Counted from the stretch's first letter, positions 7,887 to 17,311 are shown. The stretch is DNA of 64,000 nt from Haloferax denitrificans ATCC 35960 (GCF_000337795.1 NZ_AOLP01000019.1:248001-312000); one strand, 5' to 3'. Made by a program: numbers and translations. Notes: generated by a model from the letters alone, not told the origin.

Positions 7887-8920
7887 GTCCGGACGCCCCG
7901 TCGGCCCTCGGAACGTCGCCGGTCGGGAGGTCGGCCGAGCGAGGTCCCGGCCCGGTGCTCGCGCGCCTCGGCCGACCGGTCTCGGAGACGCCGACCCGGC
8001 TCGCGGTCGTCGCCGACCCGCACGTCACGCCGACGGGCTCCGGCACGTGGAAAGCCTACCACCGGAGCGAGACGCGGCTTCGGACCGCCGTCTCGACCAT
8101 CGCCGACCTCGACGTGGACGCGACGGTCCTCCTCGGCGACCTGACCCGCGACGGCCGCCCCGAGGAGTACAACGTAGTCGACGAACTCCTCCGCGACCTG
8201 CCGGGGCCGCGGGTCGCGGTTCCCGGCAACCACGACGTGCCGAAGCGCTGGGACGACTACGACGCCCCGACGCCGGCCGAGTTCGCGGCGCGCTACGCCG
8301 GCGGCTCCCTCCCGTTCGTCCGCCGGGTCGGCGGCGTCGATATCGTCGGTCTCGACTCCGCCAGCGGCGGCCCGGACCTCGCCCTCACCGACACCCACGA
8401 GGGGGCCGTTCCCGGCTCTCAACTCCGCTGGCTCGACGCCGTCCTCGCTGACGCGACGACCCCGGTCGTCGTCCTCCACCACAACGTCTTCCACCCCCGC
8501 CGACACACCGGACAGTTCCCCGACGCCGACTTCTACCAGCTCCGCAACGCCGACGAACTCGCCGCGGTGCTCGCGCGCCACGACGCGCCGCTCGTGCTCT
8601 CCGGGCACATCCACTGGCCCGCGACGGCGGTGCGAGCCGGCGTCCGAGAACTCATCGCCCCGGCGACCTGCTCGTTCCCGCAGTCGTTCATCCTCGTCGA
8701 CGTCGACCGCCGCGGGACGACGGTCCGACTCGTCCCGCTCGCGGGACCGAAGGGCATGGCCGAGGCGTACACCCTCGCCGCCAGCGGGGCCGCCCACGGA
8801 CAGGGCATCGCCGCGCACGCCGACCGCGGACAGCTGTCGGCGCTCCCGCTCGTCGACGAGCGGACGCCGCCGCGGCGGGTCGTCGGCTCGGACGTTCCGG
8901 GGGCGGTTCGATGGCGGTGA
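7883..8920 (+). CDS. calcineurin-like metallophosphoesterase
   Basis: A 345-residue dinuclear metal phosphoesterase resembling CpdA/Icc cyclic-nucleotide phosphodiesterases. All family motifs are in order: DPHVT (Asp-x-His), LLGDLTRDG, VPGNHD, VVLHHNVF and LSGHIHW. There is no signal peptide, so it acts in the cytoplasm. The start is set by the ATGA overlap with the 41-residue gene; the 3' end overlaps the next gene by ten bases. The substrate cannot be named from sequence. Confidence 0.9.
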   Translation: MSPDAPSALGTSPVGRSAERGPGPVLARLGRPVSETPTRLAVVADPHVTPTGSGTWKAYHRSETRLRTAVSTIADLDVDATVLLGDLTRDGRPEEYNVVDELLRDLPGPRVAVPGNHDVPKRWDDYDAPTPAEFAARYAGGSLPFVRRVGGVDIVGLDSASGGPDLALTDTHEGAVPGSQLRWLDAVLADATTPVVVLHHNVFHPRRHTGQFPDADFYQLRNADELAAVLARHDAPLVLSGHIHWPATAVRAGVRELIAPATCSFPQSFILVDVDRRGTTVRLVPLAGPKGMAEAYTLAASGAAHGQGIAAHADRGQLSALPLVDERTPPRRVVGSDVPGAVRWR

Positions 8921-9687
8921 GTCTCGACCGCCTCGCCGACGCCCGCGAGGCACTCCGCGCCGAGCGTCGCCGCTGTGTTGACGAACGCGAGGCGTTCCGG
9001 GCGTTCCGCCGCGAGGTCGCCGCGTCGCAGGCGACGGCGTCGGCTCCGACTCGGACGCCCGCCGCCGCGACGCTCGTCGGCCAGCGGGGCCAGCGGGGCG
9101 GAACCGACGCCGCGCTCTCCGGACTGCGCCGGAGCTACGAGCGGACCGTGATGTCCGTCCCGCACTACGACGAGGAGTACGGCGACGCCTTCGAGGAGAG
9201 CCTCGCCGCCGAGTTCGGCCCGGACGTGGCGACCGCGTTCCAGTCGGCGAGCGTCCTCTCGCCGGCGCTCCGGCGTACGGTCGCGGCGGCGGCCGCGTCG
9301 TCGCTGGACGAGCGCGAGAAGTTCATCGAAGTCGTCGACGAGGAGGCCGAGTCCGTGGCGTCGATGCGCGACGATATCGAAGCGCTCCTCGGGCGGCTCG
9401 GCGACCTCGACCGGACGCCGCTGTCCGAACGCGGCTTCGACGCGCTGTTGGCGCTCTACGAGGAGCTATCGGCGCTCCGCGAGCGACTCGAAGCACTCGT
9501 CGCGGCGCGACAGGAGACGATTTCACACCACCGGCGGGCGCTCTCGGCGCTGGTGCCGGACGTGACGGAGTTCTTCTACGCCGACCTGTCGGTCCGGTAC
9601 CCCGTGCTCGCGACGCTCGCGGAGGTCGGGACGACGCTCGATACCGCGACCCGCCGGGTCGAGCGCCGGCTCGCCGCGACACCGTAA
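8911..9687 (+). CDS. helical protein of unknown function in the phosphoesterase operon
   Basis: A 258-residue protein, largely alpha-helical, rich in Arg, Glu and Ala, with coiled-coil-like stretches at about 1-45 and 150-210 (for example [20 protein letters not shown]). No catalytic motif or membrane segment is seen. It starts ten bases inside the phosphoesterase gene, so it is translated with it. Similar proteins seem restricted to haloarchaea. A structural or regulatory partner of the phosphoesterase is a reasonable inference. Confidence 0.8.
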   Translation: MAVSLDRLADAREALRAERRRCVDEREAFRAFRREVAASQATASAPTRTPAAATLVGQRGQRGGTDAALSGLRRSYERTVMSVPHYDEEYGDAFEESLAAEFGPDVATAFQSASVLSPALRRTVAAAAASSLDEREKFIEVVDEEAESVASMRDDIEALLGRLGDLDRTPLSERGFDALLALYEELSALRERLEALVAARQETISHHRRALSALVPDVTEFFYADLSVRYPVLATLAEVGTTLDTATRRVERRLAATP

Positions 9688-9769
9688 GCCGATTCGCCCC
9701 GGCCACAGTTATTTACCCGTTCGAGGAGACGCCGGAGTATACGATGTTCACGCGCTCGGAGGGATTCCC

Positions 9770-10234
9770 GTGAATCGCCTCCACCCCCGTATCCGTATTC
9801 TCTGGGTCGCCCGAGCGGTCGTGTTCGCGCTCGCCGCCGGCGGCGTGGCGACCGCGGCGACGCTGTTCGCGCCCGTGTCGATACCGACGTTCGTCCCCGT
9901 CGCGGTCGGCGGCGTCTTCCTCGTCGTCGGCGTCGGCTTCGCGCTCCTCCGGTATCGGGCGTGGGGCTACGAGGTCCGCGACGACTCGCTGTACCTCCAG
10001 CGCGGCGTCCTCACCAAGGTCAACACCGTGGTCCCGTTCGTCCGGGTCCAGCACGTCGACTCGACCCGCGGCCCGCTCGAACGGCTCGTCGGCCTCGCGT
10101 CGACCGTCGTCTACACCGCCGGCTCCCGCGGCGCTGACGTGTCGGTTCCGGGGCTGACCCCCGAGGGTGCGGAGGACCTCCAGGACCGACTGAAGCGCCT
10201 CGCAATCGCGTCCGAGGGCGACGACGCGGTATGA
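9770..10234 (+). CDS. PH-domain (bPH2, YdbS-like) membrane protein
   Basis: A 154-residue protein with two membrane helices (about residues 10-32 and 37-57) followed by one bacterial PH domain (about 62-145). [19 protein letters not shown] and [18 protein letters not shown] are the classic segments. The start is GTG at 9770: the only nearby ATG (9744) is out of frame and closes after ten codons. It overlaps the ATG of the larger PH protein (ATGA), the same order as ydbS-ydbT in Bacillus. Function in archaea is unknown; envelope stress or export has been suggested for the bacterial pair. Confidence 0.87.
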   Translation: MNRLHPRIRILWVARAVVFALAAGGVATAATLFAPVSIPTFVPVAVGGVFLVVGVGFALLRYRAWGYEVRDDSLYLQRGVLTKVNTVVPFVRVQHVDSTRGPLERLVGLASTVVYTAGSRGADVSVPGLTPEGAEDLQDRLKRLAIASEGDDAV

Positions 10235-12081
10235 CCCGGCTGTCGCCGCTTTCGGTCCCCTACCGGGCGGTCCAGCGAAGCGCCAGCGTCGCGTTCGCGC
10301 TCGCCTTCTTCGCGTTCACCGGCGGGACCGCCTTCGGCGGCGTCCTCGGCGGTCTCGGAGCCGTCGCGCTCGTCGGCGTCGCCGTGCTCGGCATCGCCGG
10401 CTACGAAATCGCCTACTTCCGCCGGTTCGAGTACGAACTCACGCCGGACACGCTGGACATTCGGTCGGGCGTGTTCTCCCGGCGCAACCGCGAGATTCCC
10501 TACCGCCGCATCCAGAACGTCGACATCTCCCGCAACGTCGCCCAGCGGCTGGTCGGCATCGCCGCCGTGAACCTCGAAACCGCGGGCGGCGGCGAGACCG
10601 AGGGCAGTCTCCGCTTCGTCAGCTACGAGGAAGCCCGCCGCATCCAGTCGGAGGTCGCCCGCCTGAAACGCGGCGGCAAAGACGGCGACGCGCCCGAGCC
10701 GGAACAGGAACTACTGTTCGAACTGACGCCCCGTGAGCTGGCCATCGTCGGCGCGCTGTCGTTCGACCTCCGACTGCCCGGGCTCGTCTTCGTGTTCGGC
10801 TCCACCGCCTTCCCCATCGTCGCGTCGTACGTGGACGTGCCACTCCCCACCGGGAGCGCCGCGGCCGCGGGGGTCGGCATCGTCGCGCTGGTCCTCCTCG
10901 TCGCGCTCGTCTCGTGGGCCGCCGGCTTCGCCTCCGCGGTGCTGAACTACTACGGCTTCCGGCTGACCCGCGTCGGCGACGAACTCCAGTACGAACGCGG
11001 CCTCCTCCAGCGCTACAACGGGTCGATTCCCCTCGACAAGCTCCAGACGCTCACCGTCGAGGACAACCCCCTGAAGCGCCGGTTCGGCTACGCGACGCTC
11101 CTCGTGGAGACGGCGGGCTACGCGCCCGGCTCCGACGGGACAAACGGGTCGGGCCGCGCCAGTCGCGGCTCCGAGGCGGCCATCCCGCTCGCGACCCGCG
11201 ACCGCGTGCTCGGCCTCGTCGCCGACCTCGAAGGCGTCGAACTACCGACGTTCGAGGGGCCGCCGACGCGCATCCGCCGGCGCTACGCCGTCCGCTACTC
11301 GCTCGTCCTCGGGGCGGCGACGCTCGCGCTCTACGGCGCGAATCGGTTCCTCCCGCAGGAGATTCCGTGGTTCGTCCCGCTGGCGCTCGTCCCGGTGGCC
11401 GTCGTCGCCGGCGCGCTCCAGTGGCGGCACCGCGGCTACGCGCTCGCCGAGGACCACTTCGTCACCCGAAACGGGTTCTGGAAGCGCGAGACGCGCGTTG
11501 TCCCCTACTACCGGGTGCAGACGGTCATCGAGCGCCGGACGATTTTCCAGCGCCGCTGGCGCGTCTCGACGGTCACGGCCGACACCGCGGGGAGCATCTC
11601 CCTCGTCGGCGGCGACGCGACCGCCGTGGACATCGAAGTCGCCGACGCGGCGGAGCTTCGGGAGACGCTGAACGGCCGCCTCCGCGAGGCGCTCTCGGCG
11701 CGCCGCGAGGCGCGACGGCAGTCCCGACAGGCCGCCCTCGGCATCCGCGCCGCGGAACCGGACCGCGACGCCGACGCGTCGGATTCGGGAGCGGTCACCG
11801 ACACCGAGAGCGGCGTGAGCGAAACGCCCGCGTTCGTCGAGGAGGCCGAGCCGACGACCGCGGAAAACGAAGACGAAGGCGAGGGAGGAGGCGAAGACGA
11901 AGGCGAGAATGAGAGCGAACCCGAAATCGAAGATGAAGACGAGGGCGAGAGAGAAGGCGAAGAAGACGAAGACGAAGGCGAGAGCGAGGAGACGGAGGTC
12001 GAACAGGAGGCCGACGACCCCTTCATCTGGGGCGCGTCGGCCGAGTCCGGAGACGACGAATCGGATGATGACGGCCGCTAG
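10231..12081 (+). CDS. triple PH-domain (YdbT-like) membrane protein with acidic tail
   Basis: A 616-residue membrane protein. Three repeats of membrane-helix pairs followed by a bacterial PH domain can be read: PH segments near residues 66-145 ([11 protein letters not shown]), 240-330 ([11 protein letters not shown]) and 395-480 ([11 protein letters not shown]). Residues from about 500 to the end are low-complexity and very acidic (Glu/Asp/Gly runs), an unusual tail probably facing the cytoplasm. It is coupled by ATGA overlap to the smaller PH protein. The molecular role is unknown. Confidence 0.87.
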   Translation: MTRLSPLSVPYRAVQRSASVAFALAFFAFTGGTAFGGVLGGLGAVALVGVAVLGIAGYEIAYFRRFEYELTPDTLDIRSGVFSRRNREIPYRRIQNVDISRNVAQRLVGIAAVNLETAGGGETEGSLRFVSYEEARRIQSEVARLKRGGKDGDAPEPEQELLFELTPRELAIVGALSFDLRLPGLVFVFGSTAFPIVASYVDVPLPTGSAAAAGVGIVALVLLVALVSWAAGFASAVLNYYGFRLTRVGDELQYERGLLQRYNGSIPLDKLQTLTVEDNPLKRRFGYATLLVETAGYAPGSDGTNGSGRASRGSEAAIPLATRDRVLGLVADLEGVELPTFEGPPTRIRRRYAVRYSLVLGAATLALYGANRFLPQEIPWFVPLALVPVAVVAGALQWRHRGYALAEDHFVTRNGFWKRETRVVPYYRVQTVIERRTIFQRRWRVSTVTADTAGSISLVGGDATAVDIEVADAAELRETLNGRLREALSARREARRQSRQAALGIRAAEPDRDADASDSGAVTDTESGVSETPAFVEEAEPTTAENEDEGEGGGEDEGENESEPEIEDEDEGEREGEEDEDEGESEETEVEQEADDPFIWGASAESGDDESDDDGR

Positions 12082-12155
12082 CCGGAGCCGACCGACCGCG
12101 GTGAACACCGCGACGAGCGGGGAGCTATATTGACGCGGAGGTGCAACGTAATCCA

Positions 12156-12851
12156 ATGACGCGAACAGCGCTGGAGTCGCTCTTGGCCGGGAACGCGCGA
12201 CACGTCGAGAGCCTCGGCGCCGACCACTTCGAGGGCGTCCGCGAGGCGCAGTCGCCGGCGGTGGTCTCGGTGAGCTGTTCGGACTCCCGCGTCCCCGCCG
12301 ACGCGGTCTGGAGCGCCGACAGGGCCGGCGAGCTGTTCACGTCGGTCAACGTCGGCAACCAGGTGTGGACCGAGGTCGACGGGCGACTCGTCGTCAACGA
12401 CGCCGTCGGCTACGCCGTGTCGGCGCTCAAGTCGACAGATATCGTCGTCCTCGGGCACACGGGCTGTGGTGCGGTGACGGCGGCCTACGAGACGGTCACC
12501 GACGGGAGCGTCGGGGACCTGCCCGCGGCGGTCGAAGCCGCCGTCTCCCGGCTCGTCCCGCTCGTCGAGGAGGCCCGCGAACTCGGCGTGTTCGACGCGG
12601 ACACGCCGGGCGGCGAGGCGGTCAACCGACTCGTCGAGTACGCGGTCGTCCGGCAGGTGGAGTACCTCACCGAGAGCGACGAGGTGCCCGAGGCGACCGA
12701 CTGCTGGGGCTTCGTCTACGACTTCCAGCGCGTCTACGGCGACGACGACGGCGCGGCCTACCTCGTCGCGGCCAACGGCGAGTCGGACCCCGACGCGCTC
12801 GCGGACGTGGCTCCCGAGGGGTTTGAGGGGCGCGTGCAGTCGATTCGGTAA
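12156..12851 (+). CDS. beta-class carbonic anhydrase
   Basis: A 231-residue zinc enzyme interconverting CO2 and bicarbonate in the cytoplasm. Zinc ligands and the Asp/Arg dyad are visible in SCSDSRVPAD (Cys41, Asp43, Arg45) and GHTGCGAV (His101, Cys104). ATG 12156 is chosen over a GTG 15 bases upstream because it gives the usual start about 40 residues before the first zinc Cys. Monocistronic. Confidence 0.93.
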   Translation: MTRTALESLLAGNARHVESLGADHFEGVREAQSPAVVSVSCSDSRVPADAVWSADRAGELFTSVNVGNQVWTEVDGRLVVNDAVGYAVSALKSTDIVVLGHTGCGAVTAAYETVTDGSVGDLPAAVEAAVSRLVPLVEEARELGVFDADTPGGEAVNRLVEYAVVRQVEYLTESDEVPEATDCWGFVYDFQRVYGDDDGAAYLVAANGESDPDALADVAPEGFEGRVQSIR

Positions 12852-13002
12852 GAAGCGATTGACTGGGAGTTCGAGTCGGAGAGTCTGATTCTGTCGAAAC
12901 CGTGAGTTCCGGGATAGGTAGTGGAAAGGCTCATAGCGAGCGTATTTTCACGGATTTCACTAGCTACACTCTTATCGCTGGGAACCGTACTTTCATTCAG
13001 CG

Positions 13003-13374
13003 ATGTCGATAGACAGGGAGACCTTCGAGAACACGAGTGAAGAGGAACTCACGGACCTGTCTGTCCCGGACCACGTCCTCGGATTCCTCGTCGCCCACGA
13101 CGACCGGGCGTTTCAGGCCCGTGAGATTGCCGCACAGACGGACCTCGACGAGGGGGCGGTGAGCACTGCGCTCACTCGGTTGAAGCAACGCGAACTCGTC
13201 GAACACAAGGCGACCTACTGGGCGGTCACGACTGACGAGGACCGACTGCACTCGTACGGCGGATACGAACGAGCGACGGCACTGTTCAACGAACGACTGG
13301 GAGCCGAGAACAAAGACGAGTGGCGAGAACACGCGCCGGACGAAGCCCATCCGAGTCTGAGGGACGAGGAGTGA
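13003..13374 (+). CDS. MarR-like winged-helix protein, probable antitoxin/regulator
   Basis: A 123-residue protein with a winged helix at about residues 22-85 (VPDHVLGFLVAHDD, REIAAQTDLDEGAVSTALTRL, then a wing at TYWAVTTDEDR). The C-terminal 40 residues are charged and probably disordered, as expected of an antitoxin tail. Its TGA overlaps the GTG of a PemK-like toxin. GC is lower here than in neighbouring genes, hinting at transfer. The winged-helix fold is unlike the usual MazE/PemI antitoxin. Confidence 0.82.
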   Translation: MSIDRETFENTSEEELTDLSVPDHVLGFLVAHDDRAFQAREIAAQTDLDEGAVSTALTRLKQRELVEHKATYWAVTTDEDRLHSYGGYERATALFNERLGAENKDEWREHAPDEAHPSLRDEE

Positions 13375-13724
13375 CGGACGGAGCGAACTCCCCGACGTAC
13401 GAACCCGGGGACGTCGTCTACGGTGACGACCCATTCAAGGGCGATGAGGGCGCGCGCCCGTGGCTCGTCATCTCGAACCACGAGGGGCAACCGTTCCACG
13501 GCGACCAGTACATCGCGTTGACGTTGACGACAAAGACGTGGCACGAGGAATTTCTCGAAATACCCGAGGCGAGTTGGACGCGGGGTGGCACTCCCGACGA
13601 TAGCCGTATCGTCCCTTGGGGCATCCAGTCACTCGGGAGCGGGGATATCGACTACTGGCAAGGGACGCTAACCGATGGACTCGTCGAGGACGCAGTTCAG
13701 TCGTTGATTGGCTATCTCGAATAG
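13371..13724 (+). CDS. PemK/MazF-like toxin (endoribonuclease family)
   Basis: A 117-residue protein with the small SH3-like barrel of the PemK/MazF family. EPGDVVYGDDPF opens the fold, RPWLVISN is the second strand and YIALTLTT the third; these are the family landmarks. It probably cleaves mRNA when unneutralised. GTG 13371 is chosen because it overlaps the upstream stop (GTGA); a longer frame would read through the antitoxin gene. Catalytic residues were not aligned, so activity is inferred. Confidence 0.82.
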   Translation: MTDGANSPTYEPGDVVYGDDPFKGDEGARPWLVISNHEGQPFHGDQYIALTLTTKTWHEEFLEIPEASWTRGGTPDDSRIVPWGIQSLGSGDIDYWQGTLTDGLVEDAVQSLIGYLE

Positions 13725-13854
13725 AGACCGTCTGATAGTCGCCGCGGAGACGTGCTGAATACAGGGCACGCACGATTCCGACAACACAGCACTAAAACGC
13801 CGAAAAGAACCGGATAGTTTTCCGCCCCGATTCCGAGCGCCCCGCCGCTTTTCC

Positions 13855-14514
13855 TCAGTTATCCCGAGCGTCGTCGATGACGTTCGAGAACTCGCGGGCC
13901 GTCTCGGTGATGACTTCGAAGTCGCCGTTTTCGATTGCCTCGTCGTCCATGAGCGCGCCGCCCGCGCCGACGACGACCGCGCCGGCCTCGATGTAGTCCG
14001 CGGCGTTGTCGAGGCCGACGCCGCCGGTCGGCATCATCGGAATCTGCGGGAGCGGCCCCTTCATGCTCTTGAGGTGGCCGGGGCCGAGCGAGGAGGCGGG
14101 GAACACCTTCACGAGGTCAGCGCCCGCGGAGTACGCGTCGGTCGCCTCGGTCGGCGTCATGATGCCCGGCGCGACGAGCGTCCCGTAGCGGTTGCAGGTC
14201 TCGACGACGCCCTCGTCGAAGTTCGGGCCGACGACGAACTCCGCGCCGGCCTGGATGGCCGCGTTGGCGGTCGGCGCGTCGAGGACGGTCCCAGCGCCGA
14301 CGATGGCTTCGCGGTCCGAAAAGGACGCCGACACCTCGCGGATGAGGTCCATCGCGTCGGGGTTGTCGGCCGTGATTTCGTAGGCGGTGACGCCGCCCTC
14401 GTGGAGCGCGTCGGCCACGTCGATGATGGTGTCCGCGTCCGCGCCGCGCATCACCGCGACGACGCCGCTGTCGGCGAGTCGTTGCATGTCCTCGTGTACG
14501 TCGAGTGCGACCAT
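13855..14514 (-). CDS. kdgA: 2-dehydro-3-deoxy-6-phosphogluconate (KDPG) aldolase
   Basis: A 219-residue class I aldolase splitting KDPG into pyruvate and glyceraldehyde-3-phosphate in the semi-phosphorylative Entner-Doudoroff pathway used by haloarchaea. The Schiff-base lysine is Lys136 in DLVKVFPAS, and the catalytic Glu46 lies in TAYEIT. The phosphate-binding loop PTGGVGLDN follows. The start at 14514 lies about 30 nt below a TATA box. Haloarchaeal KDPG aldolases are of this bacterial-like type. Confidence 0.92.
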   Translation of the reverse strand: MVALDVHEDMQRLADSGVVAVMRGADADTIIDVADALHEGGVTAYEITADNPDAMDLIREVSASFSDREAIVGAGTVLDAPTANAAIQAGAEFVVGPNFDEGVVETCNRYGTLVAPGIMTPTEATDAYSAGADLVKVFPASSLGPGHLKSMKGPLPQIPMMPTGGVGLDNAADYIEAGAVVVGAGGALMDDEAIENGDFEVITETAREFSNVIDDARDN

Positions 14515-14540
14515 TGCTGTCTCGACGTTTACTACAGATA

Positions 14541-14550
14541 GTATTAAATT
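14541..14550 (-). promoter_or_regulatory. TATA box of the KDPG aldolase gene
   Basis: On the minus strand this reads aatttaatac and is centred about 32 nt before the start codon, predicting a leader of a few bases. The whole gap 14515-14717 is shared with the divergent protease gene. Confidence 0.55.
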
Positions 14551-14717
14551 GGGGGCCTCGCGGCATCGTTTCGCTCGCACCCCGGGCCGCCGCCACTGAC
14601 CGGGTCGCCGCCCGTGACAGTCGTGTCCGTTGTCACCACGCGACACGCTCAAATCCACTGGGCACTAACCCGAGGTAAGCGACGCCCGAGCGGTATGTGC
14701 CGCCCCGTCGCACCACC

Positions 14718-15785
14718 ATGCCAACGCATCCCGATTTCGAAGCGCTGTACCGCGACGTCATCCCCTCGGTCGTCTCCGTCTACGTCGGCGGCCGCCGCCG
14801 TCCCGGCGGGGCGGGGAGCGCCTTCGTCTACGACGACCGGCATCTCGTCACCAACGAGCACGTCTCGCGGCTCGCCGACGCCGAAGACGCCGGTCGGGTC
14901 GAACTCCGGTTCGCAGACGGGTCGTGGCGCGTCGGCGAGGTCGTCGGTGCCGACGCCTACACCGACCTCGCCGTCGTCGCCGTCGACGACCTGCCCGGCG
15001 ACGCCGCGGCGCTCCCGCTGGCGACCGAGAACCCCGCGCCGGGGCGGTCGGTCGCCGCGCTCGGCAACCCGCTCGGCCTCGACGGCTCCATCTCGGCGGG
15101 CATCGTCTCCGGGGCGAACCGGTCGCTTCCCACCTCGAACGGGTTCGCCATCCCGGACGTGGTCCAGACGGACGCCCCCATCAACCCCGGCAACTCGGGC
15201 GGGCCGCTCGTCGGATTCGCCACCGGGGAATCCGACGGCAACGCCGACGCCGCCGCCGATGATGCCGAGTTCGCCTACGAGGTCGTCGGCGTCAACCGCG
15301 CCAAGCAGGGCGACAACATCGGCTTCGCCGTCTCACCGGTCATCTCCGACCGCATTCTCCCGGCGCTCGTCGCCGACGGCCGCTACCGCCACTCGTACCT
15401 CCGGGCGCGCACCCTCGACGTGACGCCGAGCGTCGCCGAGGCGAACGGCCTCGACGCGCCCCACGGCGTCCTCGTCGTCGACGCCGCAGGTGCAGACGGA
15501 GACGAGGGCTTCCTGCACGGCTGTCGCGGGACGGCCGACTACCGCGGCGCTTCGGTCCCCGTCGGCGGCGACGTGCTCGTCGCCATCGAGGGCAACCCGG
15601 TCCGCACGCACGAGGAACTGATGCGCTATCTCATCACCGAGACCCGCCCCGGCGAACCCGTCGCCGTCGGCATCGTCCGCGAGGGCGACCCGCTGACGCT
15701 CGTCGTCGAACTCGACGAGCGCCCCGCCGTCGACCGCGACGACCGAAGCGAGGGTGGCGGCGGCAGTCGCATCCCCGTGGAGTAA
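14718..15785 (+). CDS. HtrA/DegP-like S1C serine protease with PDZ domain
   Basis: A 355-residue trypsin-like protease. The catalytic triad is His48 (TNEHVS), Asp83 (YTDLAVVAV) and Ser160 (NPGNSGGPLV). A PDZ domain follows at about residues 230-335 (GGDVLVAIEGNPV). No signal peptide or membrane anchor precedes the domain, so this member appears cytoplasmic, unlike most bacterial DegP. ATG 14718 is preferred to a GTG 21 bases upstream. A role in protein quality control is inferred from the family. Confidence 0.9.
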   Translation: MPTHPDFEALYRDVIPSVVSVYVGGRRRPGGAGSAFVYDDRHLVTNEHVSRLADAEDAGRVELRFADGSWRVGEVVGADAYTDLAVVAVDDLPGDAAALPLATENPAPGRSVAALGNPLGLDGSISAGIVSGANRSLPTSNGFAIPDVVQTDAPINPGNSGGPLVGFATGESDGNADAAADDAEFAYEVVGVNRAKQGDNIGFAVSPVISDRILPALVADGRYRHSYLRARTLDVTPSVAEANGLDAPHGVLVVDAAGADGDEGFLHGCRGTADYRGASVPVGGDVLVAIEGNPVRTHEELMRYLITETRPGEPVAVGIVREGDPLTLVVELDERPAVDRDDRSEGGGGSRIPVE

Positions 15786-15808
15786 GCGGACCGCGGCCGC
15801 ACGAGAGA

Positions 15809-15818
15809 ATAGAATTTT
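15809..15818 (+). promoter_or_regulatory. TATA-like promoter before the four-helix membrane protein
   Basis: The segment atagaatttt lies about 30 nt before the GTG at 15844 and supports that start and a nearly leaderless transcript. Confidence 0.45.
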
Positions 15819-15843
15819 GACAGTTCCGGACGAACGTGCGACT

Positions 15844-16245
15844 GTGCCTCCGACATCTACAACACCGGCCGACGGCGGCTCGAACGTCGTTCCGCCGGAC
15901 AAGTCGCTGTTCGCCGAAATCGCCCCGTTCCGGCTGGCGGTCGGCGTCGTCTTCTGTGCCTTCGCCGTCGGCGCGGTCGCCTTCGGTTGGCTCCCGCCGA
16001 TGAGCGCCGACGTGGTCGGCATCGCGCTCCTCTGTGTGGTCTTCCTCGCCGGCGGCTTCGTCCCGTTCAACGGAACCCTCGCGTTCTACGTCGCGCAGGC
16101 CGCGGCGTTCCTCGTCTGGGGGGCGCTCCGACTGGCGGTCGACGGCTTCGACGTGATTCCGCTCCTGTTGGGCGGGGCCGGGGCCGTCGGCCTCGCGGTC
16201 TACGGCCGGCGAGCGCTCCGCGACGGGCTCAGAGCGCTGGTCTGA
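15844..16245 (+). CDS. integral membrane protein of unknown function
   Basis: A 133-residue protein with a polar N-terminus and about four membrane helices (roughly residues 30-50, 55-75, 80-100 and 108-125). No motif is recognised. The GTG start fits a TATA box 30 nt upstream; longer in-frame starts would run back into the protease gene. Ends in a basic helix (YGRRALRDGLRALV). Confidence 0.7.
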   Translation: MPPTSTTPADGGSNVVPPDKSLFAEIAPFRLAVGVVFCAFAVGAVAFGWLPPMSADVVGIALLCVVFLAGGFVPFNGTLAFYVAQAAAFLVWGALRLAVDGFDVIPLLLGGAGAVGLAVYGRRALRDGLRALV

Positions 16246-16305
16246 GTCCGGTCGAGCGGCTCCGACTCCGGCTTTGGCTTTGGCTCCGAGCGAGCGAGTC
16301 CGCGC

Positions 16306-16737
16306 TCACTCTCTGACGGTCAACACGGGAACCTCGGCGAGCCTGACGACCCGTTCGGTCGTGCTCCCGAGAATCGCGTGTTCGAGGCCGGTCCGCCCGT
16401 GGGTCGCCATCACCACGAGGTCCGCGTCGGCCTCGGCGACCGCGTCGAGAATCTCCCGGTACGGGACGCCGATTCGGATTTCGGTCTCGCAGTCGACGCC
16501 CGCGTCTCCGGCGAGCGATGCGACCTCCTCGACGGCCATCTCGGCGGCGTCCCGGAGGCTCGTGCGCACTCGCTCGACCGGGACGTCGGCGGCCGTCCAC
16601 AGCCCGAGGTCGCCGACGTCGACGACCGCGAGGACGTGAATCGCCGCGCCGTAGGCGCTCGCGAGGTCGATTGCCCGACGGGCCGCCGCGCGAGAGCGAG
16701 CGCTCCCGTCGGTGGGGACGAAAACGGTGTCGTACAT
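16306..16737 (-). CDS. universal stress protein (UspA family)
   Basis: A 143-residue single Usp domain. VFVPTDGSARSRAAARRA is the first strand/helix with the conserved Asp. The nucleotide-loop region MATHGRTGLEHAILGST follows, in which the first glycine of the usual G-x2-G-x9-G-S motif is replaced by Ala. ATP binding is thus likely but not certain. Monocistronic. Confidence 0.9.
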   Translation of the reverse strand: MYDTVFVPTDGSARSRAAARRAIDLASAYGAAIHVLAVVDVGDLGLWTAADVPVERVRTSLRDAAEMAVEEVASLAGDAGVDCETEIRIGVPYREILDAVAEADADLVVMATHGRTGLEHAILGSTTERVVRLAEVPVLTVRE

Positions 16738-16898
16738 GTCATTCTATTGGCTCTCCGTCGATATCGCTTTTCCCCTCGGCGGCGCGGCAGGCGTCGGTTC
16801 GAGGGGGTCGTGACAGTCCGCCCGGCGCGGTCGCTCGGCGGGTCGGAAAACGGAGCATGGAGGTCAGCGGAGCCGCGGTGCGGTCGGTGTCGAACGCC

Positions 16899-17120
16899 TC
16901 AGACGCGGGTGCGCGGCTTGGGCGCGACCCGGTGGGCGCTCGCGGCGGCCGCGACGAGCAGGCCGCCGAAGAGGACGGACACGAGGAGTTCAGGTGCGAC
17001 GGTCAGGCCGTCGACGCCGCCGAACGTCGTAAACAGCGCGTAGCCCGCGATAGCCGTGAGGGCGATACCGATGACGACCGCGAGGCCGATGCCGGCCTTC
17101 ATCAAGTCGAGGTTGCTCAT
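16899..17120 (-). CDS. small two-helix membrane protein
   Basis: A 73-residue protein with two membrane helices (about residues 8-32 and 42-62) and a basic C-terminal tail (HRVAPKPRTRV). No motif is recognised. A TATA-like tttatatt about 31-37 nt upstream (17150-17157) supports the ATG at 17120. Confidence 0.7.
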   Translation of the reverse strand: MSNLDLMKAGIGLAVVIGIALTAIAGYALFTTFGGVDGLTVAPELLVSVLFGGLLVAAAASAHRVAPKPRTRV

Positions 17121-17198
17121 GGTCGCTTAGACGTAGGCGAGACGACCCAATATAAACGGAGACTGCTTCCCAGCGGCCGGGAAACTGACCGGGCGTCT

Positions 17199-17216
17199 CC
17201 CCCGCTATCGCGGGGG
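17199..17216. terminator. GC hairpin followed by T-run, possible terminator
   Basis: A perfect 7-bp stem (cccccgc / gcggggg) with a tatc loop, followed on the plus strand by tttta. It lies about 95 bases beyond the stop of the ba3 oxidase operon, but the T-run is on the opposite strand to that operon, so its function is uncertain. Confidence 0.3.
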
Positions 17217-17311
17217 TTTTATGTCGGTTCGGCGGTCGTCGCGTGGCGGGGTTCGCGGCGACGATGCGGAAAATCAGGCGTCGAAACGGCGTTCGAGGCG
17301 TCGGCTGTCAG

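Noticed and set aside
17199-17216. Firm terminator for the ba3 operon
   Set aside because: The T-run follows the hairpin on the plus strand, opposite to the operon's direction, so it is listed only as a weak feature.
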